Of a stretch of DNA of 64,000 nt, positions 34,049 to 42,774 are shown piece after piece. Source of the DNA: Methylobacterium phyllostachyos (GTDB lineage Bacteria; Pseudomonadota; Alphaproteobacteria; Rhizobiales; Beijerinckiaceae). Both the position numbers and the translations under genes were made by a program. Numbering within the stretch: the first letter of the stretch is position 1; every line of letters begins with the position of its first letter. The stretch is taken from positions 164,147-228,146 of the forward strand of contig NZ_FNHS01000012.1 in NCBI RefSeq assembly GCF_900103445.1, written 5' to 3'. Below the pieces are notes generated by a model. It saw only the letters and a program-made list of their open reading frames with translations, made no database searches and was not told the DNA's origin.

Positions 34049-35323
34049 ATGTCCGAACCCCTGCGCAGCTCTGAATCCTGGATGGGGGCCGCGATCGCGG
34101 CCGGGCTGTTCGCCCTGGCCACGGCACTCGCCGGGCATCTCGATCTCCCCCTGATCCTGTCAGGCCTCGGCGCCGTCTGCCTCGGCGGCTGGCTCGGGGG
34201 GCGGGGCCGCACCAGCCCGCCGCTGCGCCCGGCGGCTACGGCGCAGCGCCATGCGGTCGCCGAAGCGCTCCTGGCCCACGTGCCCGATCCCGTGATCCTG
34301 GTGGACCGGCGCACCCTGGTGATGGAGGCGAACCCCGCCGCCCGGGCCCTGCTGCCGGCCCTCCACCACGCCCGGCCCCTGTCCTTCGCGCTGCGCGACC
34401 CGGAGGTGCTCGACGGCATCGAGGCAGTGCTCAGTTCCGGCGTCCCGCGCCGCGTCGCTCTGTCGACCCGGGTGCCGCTGGAACGCACCTTCGAGGTGCA
34501 GATCGGCGCCTTGCCGATGCCGGACGGCTCGGGCGTCAACGCGCTTCTGTTCCTGCGCGATCTCACCTCGGCTCGCCGCCTGGAGGCGATGCGGGTCGAT
34601 TTCGTGGCCAACGCGAGCCACGAGCTGCGCACGCCGCTCGCCACCCTGATCGGCTTCATCGAGACCCTCCAGGGCCCTGCCCGCGAGGACGCGCAGGCGC
34701 GTGAGCGGTTCCTGGAAATCATGCGCGTCCAGGCCCTGCGCATGACCCGGCTGATCGACGACCTTCTGTCGCTGTCGCGGATCGAGTTGCGCGAGCACGT
34801 GGCGCCGACCGCCGTGGTCGATCTCGGGGCGCTCGCCCGTCAGATGGTCGATGCGCAGGGCCCCCCGGCCGAGGCCAGGGGCGCCACCGTCCGGTTCGAG
34901 GACGGCGCCGGCCCTTACCGCGTCCCCGGCGATGCCGACGAACTGGCTCGTGTGATCGAGAACCTCATCGAGAACGCCGTGAAGTATGGCGGCGGCCGGA
35001 TCAGTGTCGGGCTGGCCCGGGAGGACGATCCCCGGCTCGGCCGCCGGATCGTGCTATCGGTAACTGATGACGGACCAGGCATCCCGCCCGAGCACATCCC
35101 GCGGCTGACGGAGCGCTTCTACCGGGTGGATGTCGCGTCGAGTCGGGCACGCGGCGGCACCGGCCTGGGGCTCGCCATCGTCAAGCACAGCCTCAACCGC
35201 CACCGGGGTCGGCTCGCCATCGAGAGTACGGTGGGGCAGGGGACCGTCGTTCGGGTCAGCCTGCCTGAATACGGCGCGTCCGCCACGCGGCCGGCGGCCA
35301 CCGATCAGGCCGGCGTGGCGTAG
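34049..35323 (+). CDS. phoR: PhoR-type sensor histidine kinase
   Basis: A 424-residue kinase. Two N-terminal membrane segments (AIAAGLFALATALAGHL; LILSGLGAVCLGGWLGG) are followed by a PAS domain (HVPDPVILVDRRTLVMEANPAA). The HisKA box is FVANASHELRTPLATLIGF with phosphoacceptor H191, and the ATPase domain has VIENLIENAVKYGG, DDGPGIPPEHI and RGGTGLGLAIVKH. This architecture and the SARRLEAMRVDFVANASHELRTPL wording match PhoR, which senses phosphate through PstSCAB-PhoU. The usual downstream pst-phoU-phoB genes are absent: the next gene is a convergent GST. The assignment to the Pho system is therefore probable, not certain. Confidence 0.8.
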   Translation: MSEPLRSSESWMGAAIAAGLFALATALAGHLDLPLILSGLGAVCLGGWLGGRGRTSPPLRPAATAQRHAVAEALLAHVPDPVILVDRRTLVMEANPAARALLPALHHARPLSFALRDPEVLDGIEAVLSSGVPRRVALSTRVPLERTFEVQIGALPMPDGSGVNALLFLRDLTSARRLEAMRVDFVANASHELRTPLATLIGFIETLQGPAREDAQARERFLEIMRVQALRMTRLIDDLLSLSRIELREHVAPTAVVDLGALARQMVDAQGPPAEARGATVRFEDGAGPYRVPGDADELARVIENLIENAVKYGGGRISVGLAREDDPRLGRRIVLSVTDDGPGIPPEHIPRLTERFYRVDVASSRARGGTGLGLAIVKHSLNRHRGRLAIESTVGQGTVVRVSLPEYGASATRPAATDQAGVA

Positions 35324-35916
35324 GGGCCGATGCCAAGCCCGATCTCGACCCGCTCGATCCAGGCCCGGATCGCGGGATAGTCCGCAAGGTCGAAACCGCC
35401 CTCGTGGGCCATCCGGGTGTAGGCCACGAGGGCGACGTCGGCGAGCGTCAGGGCGTCGCCCACCAGGAAGGCAGAGGGTCCGAGTGTCCGCTCCATCAGC
35501 CGCAGCGCGTCTCCACCCCGCTCGGCAAGCTTGGGGTCGAGATCGTCCGGCGACCGCTTGAGGTAGTGGAGCTGGTAGCGGCGGACCGCGATGTAGGGCT
35601 CGTGGCTGTACTGCTCCCAGAACATCCATTGCAGCATGCGCGCCCGGTCGAAGGGTGCCCGCGGGATCAGGGCCGAGCCCTCCGCCAGGCAGATGATGAT
35701 GGCATTCGACTCCGACAGCACGGCGCCGTCGGCGAAGACCACGAGCGGCACCCGCCCTGCGGGATTGAGGGCCAGGAAGTCGGGCCTGCGCGTCCCGCCA
35801 CCGGGGACGTCAACGTCCCGCCACGTCGCCGGGATGCCGAGATGCTCGGCTACCCATTTGACCTTCAGGCAATTGCCGGAGCCCGGATCGCCGTAGATCG
35901 TCAGCGGTTCGGCCAT
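35305..35916 (-). CDS. Glutathione S-transferase family protein
   Basis: A 203-residue cytosolic GST. The thioredoxin-like N-domain starts LTIYGDPGSGNCLKVKWVAEHLGI, with NPAGRVPLVVFADGAVLSESNAII as the glutathione-binding region (cis-Pro VP and ES). The C-domain has FLVGDALTLADVALVAY, the conserved N-capping box. Substrates are unknown. The ATG at 35914-35916 begins exactly at the domain, and the longer reading frame upstream overlaps the copper ATPase leader. Its last 19 bases overlap the phoR stop region on the other strand. Confidence 0.92.
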   Translation of the reverse strand: MAEPLTIYGDPGSGNCLKVKWVAEHLGIPATWRDVDVPGGGTRRPDFLALNPAGRVPLVVFADGAVLSESNAIIICLAEGSALIPRAPFDRARMLQWMFWEQYSHEPYIAVRRYQLHYLKRSPDDLDPKLAERGGDALRLMERTLGPSAFLVGDALTLADVALVAYTRMAHEGGFDLADYPAIRAWIERVEIGLGIGPYATPA

Positions 35917-36203
35917 CGTCGTCCCTGATCTCCCGACCTGGACTGAGCTTGGCCGAAGGCGCCCGATCTCACAACCAGCGGCCGGGGAACGGAGCCGCTT
36001 CAGGAAAACTCCCGTGCAGGCTTCCCGGGGCGCACTCGGTTGTCGCTGCGCAGGCCAGGACAAGGGGTGCGCCCTTTCACGGCGCCGCCGTTTTCCGGAC
36101 AGGTGGAGCAAGGGAAACCCGACTCGGGATCCGCTGCCAGGCTGAGCGGACCCAGCAGCTCAACTTCCAGCGAGCCCCTGGCCGACTGACCCGAGTCATC
36201 CCC

Positions 36204-38714
36204 ATGTTGAGGACTATGAATACCGCGATCAGATCCTCCGGCTCGCCGAGTTCCAGGGCGCTGAACTTCCCCGTCGCCGGCATGTCCTGCGCCTCCTGCG
36301 TCGGGCGGGTCGAGCGGGCTCTGGCGGCGCTGCCGGGCGTCCGGGACGTGGCGGTCAACCTCGCCACCAACCGGGCCAGTCTGGTTCTCGACGGAGGCGC
36401 TGGCCCGGTCGAGGCTGCGGCGGCGCTGGCGGATGCGGGCTATCCGGTGCCCGAGGTCGAGAGCCTGCTGGTCATCGAAGGCCTGTCCTGCGCGAGCTGC
36501 GTCGGTCGGGTCGAGAAGGCGCTCGCCGCAGTGCCGGGTGTGACCGGCGCCAGCGTCAACCTCGCCACCGGGCGCGCCGCGATCCGCCATCCCGAGGGAC
36601 TGGTGGCGATCCCCGATCTGGTGGCAGCCGTCGAGGAAGCGGGCTACGCGGCGCAGCCCCTCGACGCGGAAACGCGGAGCGATCCGGCCGCGCGCCGGGA
36701 GGAGGAGAGCCGGATCCTGCGCCGCGACCTGATCGCCGCCGCGCTGCTCTCCGCGCCCGTCGTGATCCTGGACATGGGCGGCCACCTCCTGCCCGGCCTG
36801 CATGGCGGACCCGTCACCGCCGGGGTCCAGGCCATCCTGGCGACCCTGGTCCTCGCCAGGCCCGGCCGCCGCTTCTTCCTGCGCGGGGTGCCGGGCCTGC
36901 TCCGCGGCCATCCGGACATGAACGCCCTCGTGGCCCTCGGGGCGGGGGCCGCCTATCTCTACTCCCTGGTCTCGACCCTGACCCCCGGGCTGCTGCCGGC
37001 GGGGACCGCGCATCTCTATTTCGAGGCGAGCGTGCTGATCGTCACGCTGATCCTGCTCGGCCGGACCCTGGAGGCCCGGGCCAAGGGCCGGACCGGGCAG
37101 GCCATCGCGGGGCTGATGGATCTCGCGCCGAAGACGGCTCGGGTGGTCCGCGACGATGCCGAAGAGGAAGTGCCGCTCGCCGCGCTCCGTCTCGGCGATG
37201 TGGTTCGGGTGCGCCCCGGCGAGCGCGTCGCCGCCGACGGCGTGGTGATCGCCGGCACGAGCCAGGTCGACGAGAGCATGGTGACCGGGGAGCCGGCCCC
37301 GGTCCGAAAGGTGCCGGGCGACCGGACGGTCGGCGGTACCGTCAACGGACGCGGCAGCCTGGACCTGAAGGTCGACGCCGTGGGCGCCGCCACCGTGCTC
37401 GCGCAGATCACCGCCCTGGTCGAGCGGGCGCAGGGCGGCAAGCTGCCGATCCAGGCGCTGGTCGATCGGATCACCGGACGTTTCGTGCCGGCGGTGATCG
37501 GCATTGCGACGTTGACCTTCCTGGGATGGCTGCTGCTGGGTCCGGCCCCCGCCCTGGGGACGGCTTTGGTCAACGCAGTGGCGGTGCTGATCATCGCCTG
37601 CCCCTGTGCGATGGGCCTCGCCACGCCGACCGCCATCATGGTGGGCACCGGCCGGGCGGCGGTACGGGGCGTGCTGTTCCGCGACGGAGCCGCCCTGCAG
37701 GGTCTGCGCGACGTGCGCGTCGTCGCCCTCGACAAGACCGGCACCCTGACGGAGGGGCGCCCCGAACTCACCGATCTGCTGACCGGGACTGGGATCTCCG
37801 ACGACGCGGCGCTGGCGCTCGCGGCCGGTCTGGAGACCCGGTCCGAGCACCCGCTGGCCGGCGCCGTCGTGGCGGCGGCGCGCGGCCGGGGCCTTGTCGT
37901 GCCCGAGCCGGAGAGCTTCACGGCGGTGGAGGGGTTCGGCGTCTCCGGCCGGGTCGCCGGCCGGGCGGTGGCGCTCGGCGCGCCGCGCTACCTCGACCGC
38001 CTCGGCATCGCCCGGGACCCCGATCTTACCGTCCGGGCCGAGGGTCTGGCGGCCGAGGGCCGGAGCCCGATCCACCTCGTCCTCGACGGCCGTCACGCCG
38101 CGGTGCTCGCAGTGGCCGATCCGGTGAAGGGGGGCGCCCGCGCGGCGGTGGTGGCGCTGAAGGCGCGCGGGCTCGCGGTCGCGATGGTGACGGGCGACGA
38201 CCCCGGCGCCGCCGCCGGCGTGGCGAAGAGCCTGGGCATCGATATCGTGGCGGCGGGTGTCCTGCCGGGCGGGAAGGTCGAGGCGGTGCAGCGCTTCCGG
38301 GCTGAGTACGGGCCGGTGGCCTTCGTCGGCGACGGCATCAACGATGCCCCGGCGCTCGCCGAGGCCGATGTCGGGCTCGCCATCGGCACCGGCACCGATA
38401 TCGCCGTGGACAGTGCCGATGTGGTGCTGATGTCGGGCGCCCTGGGGGGCCTGGTCGACGCGCTAGTGCTCTCCCGGGCGGTCATGGCCAATATCCGGCA
38501 GAACCTGTTCTGGGCCTTCGCCTACAACGCCGCGCTGATCCCGGTCGCGGCGGGCGTCCTGGTGCCCTTCGGCGGGCCGGCCCTGTCACCGATCCTGGCG
38601 GCCGGCGCCATGGCGTTCTCCAGCGTCTTCGTCCTCGGCAACGCTCTACGGCTGCGCCGGGCTGGCGGTGCGGCGCCAACCCACGCGACAGCGTCCCCCC
38701 TGGAAGCGGCTTGA
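36204..38714 (+). CDS. copA: Copper-translocating P-type ATPase (P1B)
   Basis: Exports Cu(I) from the cytoplasm using ATP. The 836-residue protein has two N-terminal heavy-metal-associated domains (AGMSCASCVGRVERAL and EGLSCASCVGRVEKAL, about residues 22-95). Eight membrane helices with the CPC motif in IACPCAMGLATPTA follow, then VTGEPAP, DKTGTLTEGRP (phosphorylated Asp), SEHPLAGAVV (P1B His-Pro) and GDGINDAPALAEADVG. I placed the start at the ATG at 36204; a second ATG at 36216 follows GAGG but too closely. No CueR gene or clear operator is adjacent. The Ala/Gly-rich sequence fits its neighbours. Confidence 0.93.
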   Translation: MLRTMNTAIRSSGSPSSRALNFPVAGMSCASCVGRVERALAALPGVRDVAVNLATNRASLVLDGGAGPVEAAAALADAGYPVPEVESLLVIEGLSCASCVGRVEKALAAVPGVTGASVNLATGRAAIRHPEGLVAIPDLVAAVEEAGYAAQPLDAETRSDPAARREEESRILRRDLIAAALLSAPVVILDMGGHLLPGLHGGPVTAGVQAILATLVLARPGRRFFLRGVPGLLRGHPDMNALVALGAGAAYLYSLVSTLTPGLLPAGTAHLYFEASVLIVTLILLGRTLEARAKGRTGQAIAGLMDLAPKTARVVRDDAEEEVPLAALRLGDVVRVRPGERVAADGVVIAGTSQVDESMVTGEPAPVRKVPGDRTVGGTVNGRGSLDLKVDAVGAATVLAQITALVERAQGGKLPIQALVDRITGRFVPAVIGIATLTFLGWLLLGPAPALGTALVNAVAVLIIACPCAMGLATPTAIMVGTGRAAVRGVLFRDGAALQGLRDVRVVALDKTGTLTEGRPELTDLLTGTGISDDAALALAAGLETRSEHPLAGAVVAAARGRGLVVPEPESFTAVEGFGVSGRVAGRAVALGAPRYLDRLGIARDPDLTVRAEGLAAEGRSPIHLVLDGRHAAVLAVADPVKGGARAAVVALKARGLAVAMVTGDDPGAAAGVAKSLGIDIVAAGVLPGGKVEAVQRFRAEYGPVAFVGDGINDAPALAEADVGLAIGTGTDIAVDSADVVLMSGALGGLVDALVLSRAVMANIRQNLFWAFAYNAALIPVAAGVLVPFGGPALSPILAAGAMAFSSVFVLGNALRLRRAGGAAPTHATASPLEAA

Positions 38715-38829
38715 GGGCGAATCTCGTCGTGATTTGCGCGTCCGCCTCCCGGCGGACGCCGGAGGATAGGCGCGATCGGTATCGCCCCGGCTTGCGGCGG
38801 GGGCGTCGGCCTCCGGGGTCAGAGTGTCC

Positions 38830-40671
38830 TCAATCGTGCCGAACGCGCCAGACCTTGAGCGCCGAGCCGCCCGGCATGTCGCTGACCGGGGTGAGCCAGT
38901 CCGGTGACGGTTCGGTGCCGCGGGCGAGCTCGGTGGCGAAGGGCTCGGGCTTGCCCGCCTCGGCCCGGTCGAGGGCGGCGGTGCAAAGCATCAGATAGTC
39001 GGCGCCGCGTGCTCGGATCACGCGCCGCAGCGTTTCCTCGGAACCCTCCGAGGCCTCGATCGCGGCGCGCAGCCCGATGAGGTTGCGGTGATACGGTGCC
39101 GCCACGACCGCGTGATGCGTCATCAACAGGATGGCCGGCCCGAGATCGATGCTGCTGAGCACAAGCCCCGGCGGGAGGCGGTCGAGGGCCGCGTAGGCGG
39201 CGGGTGCGGTGCAGGTCTTCCAATTCGTGTCGGATGCGGTCTGCGCCCCAGCAGCGGCTGGCGCCAGCAGGCGCGTGGGCAGGTCGATGGCGATCGCCCA
39301 GACCTTGCCCAGCATCGTCATGGCCAGGAGGAACAGCGCCAGCCGGTGCAGGCTCGAACCGGGCGTGCGCAGCGACAGGATGGCGCGATCCAACGCGATC
39401 GCCCCCATCAGCGGCACGAAGGCGCCCGCGATGTACATGCCCCGCGCCTGACCGAGGGCGATCAGCGTGCCGGGCGCAATCAGTGCCGCCACCACCAGGA
39501 AAAAGCGGCGCCGCGCGGGCGCCGCCTCCCGGAGCGCCATCGCGACGGCGTAGAGGGTTGCCGCCACGAGCGGCACGATGTTGGAGAGCGCGATGTCGGG
39601 TTCGCTGCGCAGGATCTGCGGGAAGGCCCGCATCTCGTCCACCTGATCGAGCCACGAGGTCCGCACGAGGGTATCCATCCCGGCGAAGGGGCCGCCGAGG
39701 CAGGCGGGCGCGATCCGGACGAAGCCGGCGGCCATTGCGGCGCCGACGAGAGCCGTGAGGAGGCAGCGCCCGGTCCGTCCCACGCCGCGTCGGTCCGCCG
39801 CCAGGGCCGCCCCGCCGATGGCGGCAGCCCCCGCACCCAGGATCAGCCAGGGTGGGGACAGCGCGTCGCAGACCGGGACGCTCCAGAGGGCCGGGGCCGT
39901 CTGCAGGCCGAACAGCAGGAGGCTCGCGCCGCACAGGCCCGCCCCGTAGCCCGCGAGCGGGCCGGAGGCGCGCTCGCCGTGAAGCAGCCAGTCCGCGAGG
40001 ACGAGGAGACCGGCCGCCGCGATCACCGGCACGGTCTCGAGCCCGATCGCCAGCGACAGGCCGGCGACGGCCCCGGCGAGGAGGCCGCACCACATCCGCC
40101 GGGCCGGATCCGCGAGGGCGAAGCCGATCGCCAGCACGGCGCAGAGCTGCGCGTTGTGGTGGTCGATCCGCCCGAAGCGGAAGACGTTCAAGAATACGGC
40201 GGTCTGGGGCGCCACGAACAGGACAAGCAGGGCCGCGCGCCATCCGAACAGGCGGCGGATCCAGAGGCCGGCCATTGCCCCGTAGAGGACGAACAGCAGG
40301 AACGGCCACAGCGCGGCTGCGGCGGCTTCCGCGGTTGCGCGGCCGAGCAGGGGCGTGAAGGCCAGGATGAGGCCCGCGATCGGAAGATCGATCAGGCGCG
40401 ACCAGTGCGAGGCGATGCCGTCCGGGGGCAGCATCCGGTGCTGCACGCTGTCGAACCAGCCCTGGCCGGCCAGGAGGTCACGGACGCCGACGAGGCGCAT
40501 CATGTCGTCGGTGTCGGGCAGGCGCAGCCCATCGAAGACCGGCGCGAGGTTGCGCGGGTCGTAGGGGCCGAACAGGGCAAGCAGGGCCAGCACCACGAGC
40601 AACGCCGGGCTGTCGAACGGTGAGCGTCCGGCCTCCGCGCGGCGGGGCGGCGTTCCGACAAGGCTGGTCAT
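38830..40671 (-). CDS. Large membrane protein, GT-C glycosyltransferase-like
   Basis: A 613-residue protein with about 12 membrane helices and a C-terminal soluble domain of about 130 residues. Two features recall GT-C oligosaccharyl or lipid-linked sugar transferases of the STT3/AglB type: an acidic site in the first extracytoplasmic loop (LPDTDDMMRLVGVRDLL, about residues 51-67) and FGRIDHHNAQLCAVLAI with a DHH triad. The C-domain (LPPGLVLSSIDLGPAILLMTHH; APYHRN) is also typical of such periplasmic tails. I have no direct evidence for protein N-glycosylation; it may instead modify a surface polymer. It stands alone between the copper ATPase and DUF3761 genes. Confidence 0.6.
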   Translation of the reverse strand: MTSLVGTPPRRAEAGRSPFDSPALLVVLALLALFGPYDPRNLAPVFDGLRLPDTDDMMRLVGVRDLLAGQGWFDSVQHRMLPPDGIASHWSRLIDLPIAGLILAFTPLLGRATAEAAAAALWPFLLFVLYGAMAGLWIRRLFGWRAALLVLFVAPQTAVFLNVFRFGRIDHHNAQLCAVLAIGFALADPARRMWCGLLAGAVAGLSLAIGLETVPVIAAAGLLVLADWLLHGERASGPLAGYGAGLCGASLLLFGLQTAPALWSVPVCDALSPPWLILGAGAAAIGGAALAADRRGVGRTGRCLLTALVGAAMAAGFVRIAPACLGGPFAGMDTLVRTSWLDQVDEMRAFPQILRSEPDIALSNIVPLVAATLYAVAMALREAAPARRRFFLVVAALIAPGTLIALGQARGMYIAGAFVPLMGAIALDRAILSLRTPGSSLHRLALFLLAMTMLGKVWAIAIDLPTRLLAPAAAGAQTASDTNWKTCTAPAAYAALDRLPPGLVLSSIDLGPAILLMTHHAVVAAPYHRNLIGLRAAIEASEGSEETLRRVIRARGADYLMLCTAALDRAEAGKPEPFATELARGTEPSPDWLTPVSDMPGGSALKVWRVRHD

Positions 40672-40751
40672 TCAGGGATCCCGGGCTCGGCGGCATCGTC
40701 GCACCCCGCGCTTACCGGGGTGTGAACCGGTCCCGGCGCCGGATGGGGCGC

Positions 40752-41132
40752 CTACGTCGCGGCGATGGAGGGACGCGTCCAGGGTGCGGTTCGGGCGCTT
40801 CCGCCCGGCAGCGGCGCGATGAGGCCACCGCTCTCCCAGCGCTCGACGCCGCCGTGGCGCGAGCAGGTGCCGCTGCGCGTGTGACTGAAGCTCCACGTGC
40901 CATCGCGGCATTTGGCCGAGGCACCCTCCGGCTTGGTGCCGTCGAGGGCCTTGGCCGGGCCGTGGACCTCGCAGCCGTCGCGCCGGCTGTTGTAGTGCTG
41001 GTGGCTTTCCAGCTTCGATTCGTCCGGCTGAAAGCAGGCACGCGCAAGCGCGGCATCCGCGGTCAGGAACGGGAGGCAAGTGGCCGCGAACAGCGCCGCC
41101 ACTGCAAGGGCAGCCCGGGGCGTGATGCGCAT
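40752..41132 (-). CDS. DUF3761 secreted protein
   Basis: A 126-residue exported protein with signal peptide (LAVAALFAATCLPFLTADAALA). The DUF3761 core reads HYNSRRDGCEVHGPAKALDGTKPEGASAKCRDGTWSFSHTRSGTCSRHGGVERW and has four Cys that may form two disulfides. The function of the family is unknown; it is common in alphaproteobacteria and Burkholderiales. A Pro/Ser/Ala tail of about 25 residues follows the domain. It begins 9 bases after the end of the next small secreted protein gene, so the two are cotranscribed. Confidence 0.85.
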   Translation of the reverse strand: MRITPRAALAVAALFAATCLPFLTADAALARACFQPDESKLESHQHYNSRRDGCEVHGPAKALDGTKPEGASAKCRDGTWSFSHTRSGTCSRHGGVERWESGGLIAPLPGGSARTAPWTRPSIAAT

Positions 41133-41141
41133 CCCTGCGCC

Positions 41142-41339
41142 TCAATCCCGGAAGAAGCGGCCGGACACGTAGGGCCGCCCCCGCCTGTTGGTCCGCCATT
41201 CCGCGCGGGGATGGCAGTGCCGCGGGTGGCCGTGGCATCCCCGCGCGTTGAGCATCCCGGGCGTTGCCGAAACCGGCGCGGGGATGAGGACCAGCGGAGC
41301 TGCAATCGAGATGCAGAACAGAAGCGCGACCTTGCCCAT
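41142..41339 (-). CDS. Small secreted His/Arg-rich protein
   Basis: A 65-residue protein with signal peptide (VALLFCISIAAPLVLIPAPVSA) and a short mature part rich in His, Arg and Gly (RGCHGHPRHCHPRAEWRTNR). It ends RPYVSGRFFRD. CxxHPxHCH suggests metal or heme affinity, but this is speculative. It forms an apparent operon with the DUF3761 gene downstream. Its GAGGG ribosome site lies 7 bases before the ATG and is part of a small inverted repeat (see 41347-41361). Confidence 0.75.
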   Translation of the reverse strand: MGKVALLFCISIAAPLVLIPAPVSATPGMLNARGCHGHPRHCHPRAEWRTNRRGRPYVSGRFFRD

Positions 41340-41346
41340 GGATGCA

Positions 41347-41361
41347 CCCTCAAGTTGAGGG
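41347..41361 (-). promoter_or_regulatory. Inverted repeat over a ribosome-binding site
   Basis: On the minus strand CCCTC-AACTT-GAGGG forms a 5-bp GC-rich stem whose right arm is the GAGGG ribosome site of the gene starting at 41339. Folding would hide the site. Alternatively the palindrome CCCTCAANTTGAGGG is a protein operator. Confidence 0.35.
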
Positions 41362-41601
41362 CGGCGAAGCTATCGCACCTTGACCATAAGTCGAGTCTGT
41401 CTAAATGCGTAGCGCACAGGTTGAAGTCTGCGCCCGGCGGCGGCGGCCGGATGGAAGGACAGGGATTTTCGGCGCGTCAGGGCACCGGGCCGCCCAGCCT
41501 GAGCCGGCCAGTTCGCTCAACCCAAGCTGAACCGTTGACGCCGCCTCTGGCCCCGGCTTTGCTGGCGCATCCAGACCCGCAGGTGCCGAGAGCCCGATCC
41601 G

Positions 41602-42774
41602 ATGCCCGTCCTCGAACGGATCCGAACCTTCGCCGATGCGATGCAGGCGTGGCGGCACGATCTGCACGCCCATCCCGAGCTGCTCTACGATGTCGAGCGG
41701 ACAGCGGGTGTGGTCGCCGAGAAACTCCGGGCGTTCGGCTGCGACGAGGTCGTGACCGGCATCGGCCGGACCGGGGTCGTGGGCGTGATCCGCGGCAAGG
41801 GCCGCACCTCCAACCGCGCCATCGGCCTGCGCGCCGACATGGACGCGCTGCCGATCCAGGAGGTCCGCGATCTGCCCTACCGGTCAACCGTGCCGGGCAA
41901 GATGCACGCCTGCGGTCATGACGGGCACACCGCCATGCTGCTCGGGGCCGCAAAATACCTCGCCGAGACCCGCGATTTCGACGGCGCCGCCGTGCTGATC
42001 TTCCAGCCCGCCGAGGAGGGCGGCGGCGGTGGCGACGCGATGGTCGAGGACGGGTTGATGGAGCGGTTCGGCATCGAATCGGTCTACGGGATGCACAACA
42101 TCCCCGGCATGAAGGTCGGCACCTTCGCGATCCGGCCGGGGCCGATCATGGCCTCCACCGACCGGTTCACCCTCACCATCGAGGGGCGCGGCGGCCACGC
42201 GGCCCTGCCGCAGAACGCCGTCGACAGCGTGCTGGTGGCAAGCCACGTCATCATCGCCCTGCAAAGCATCGTGGCGCGCAACCTCGATCCGCTGCAATCG
42301 GCTGTGGTGTCGGTCTGTGCGCTCGATGCCGGCGAGGCGTTCAACGTGCTGCCGCAGACCGTGACGATGCGGGGCACGATGCGGACCCTCTCCCAGCCGG
42401 TGCGGGCCCAGATCAAGGCGCGCATCGAGACTTTGGTGGCGGAGATCGCCGCGGGTTTCGGCGCCACGGGGGTGACTGCGTTCGGGGCAAGCTACCCAGT
42501 CACCGAGAACCACCCGGCCGAGACGGAGTTCATGGCCGATGTCGCCGCGGCGCTGGTCGGCGGGGAGAACGTCGACCGGGCGGTGGCGCCGATGATGACC
42601 GCGGAGGATTTCTCCTACATGCTCGGCCGCCGCCCCGGCGCCTACATGTTCATCGGCAACGGCGACAGTGCCTCGCTCCACCACCCGCATTACGACTTCA
42701 ACGACGCCGCCGCGCCCTACGGAGCGTCCCTGTGGGCGCGCCTGATCGAGACGGGGCTGCCGCTGACAGCCTGA
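41602..42774 (+). CDS. M20 family amidohydrolase (hippurate hydrolase type)
   Basis: A 390-residue zinc amidohydrolase of the M20D group, which cleaves N-acyl amino acids such as hippurate or indole-acetyl conjugates. Motifs: WRHDLHAHPELLYDVERTAG, LRADMDALPIQE, MHACGHDGHTAMLLGAAKYL (metal ligands), FQPAEEGGGGGDAMVEDG (catalytic Glu) and GMHNIPGMKVG. C-terminal MMTAEDFSYMLGRRPGAYMFIGNG and LHHPHYDFND complete the site. It overlaps the chromate transporter gene by 43 bases at its 3' end. Substrate specificity cannot be read from sequence. Confidence 0.92.
   Translation: MPVLERIRTFADAMQAWRHDLHAHPELLYDVERTAGVVAEKLRAFGCDEVVTGIGRTGVVGVIRGKGRTSNRAIGLRADMDALPIQEVRDLPYRSTVPGKMHACGHDGHTAMLLGAAKYLAETRDFDGAAVLIFQPAEEGGGGGDAMVEDGLMERFGIESVYGMHNIPGMKVGTFAIRPGPIMASTDRFTLTIEGRGGHAALPQNAVDSVLVASHVIIALQSIVARNLDPLQSAVVSVCALDAGEAFNVLPQTVTMRGTMRTLSQPVRAQIKARIETLVAEIAAGFGATGVTAFGASYPVTENHPAETEFMADVAAALVGGENVDRAVAPMMTAEDFSYMLGRRPGAYMFIGNGDSASLHHPHYDFNDAAAPYGASLWARLIETGLPLTA

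Noticed and set aside
36150..36200. CueR-type operator before the copper ATPase
   Set aside because: CTTCCAGCGAGCCCCTGG only half-matches the expected dyad and no regulator gene is adjacent.
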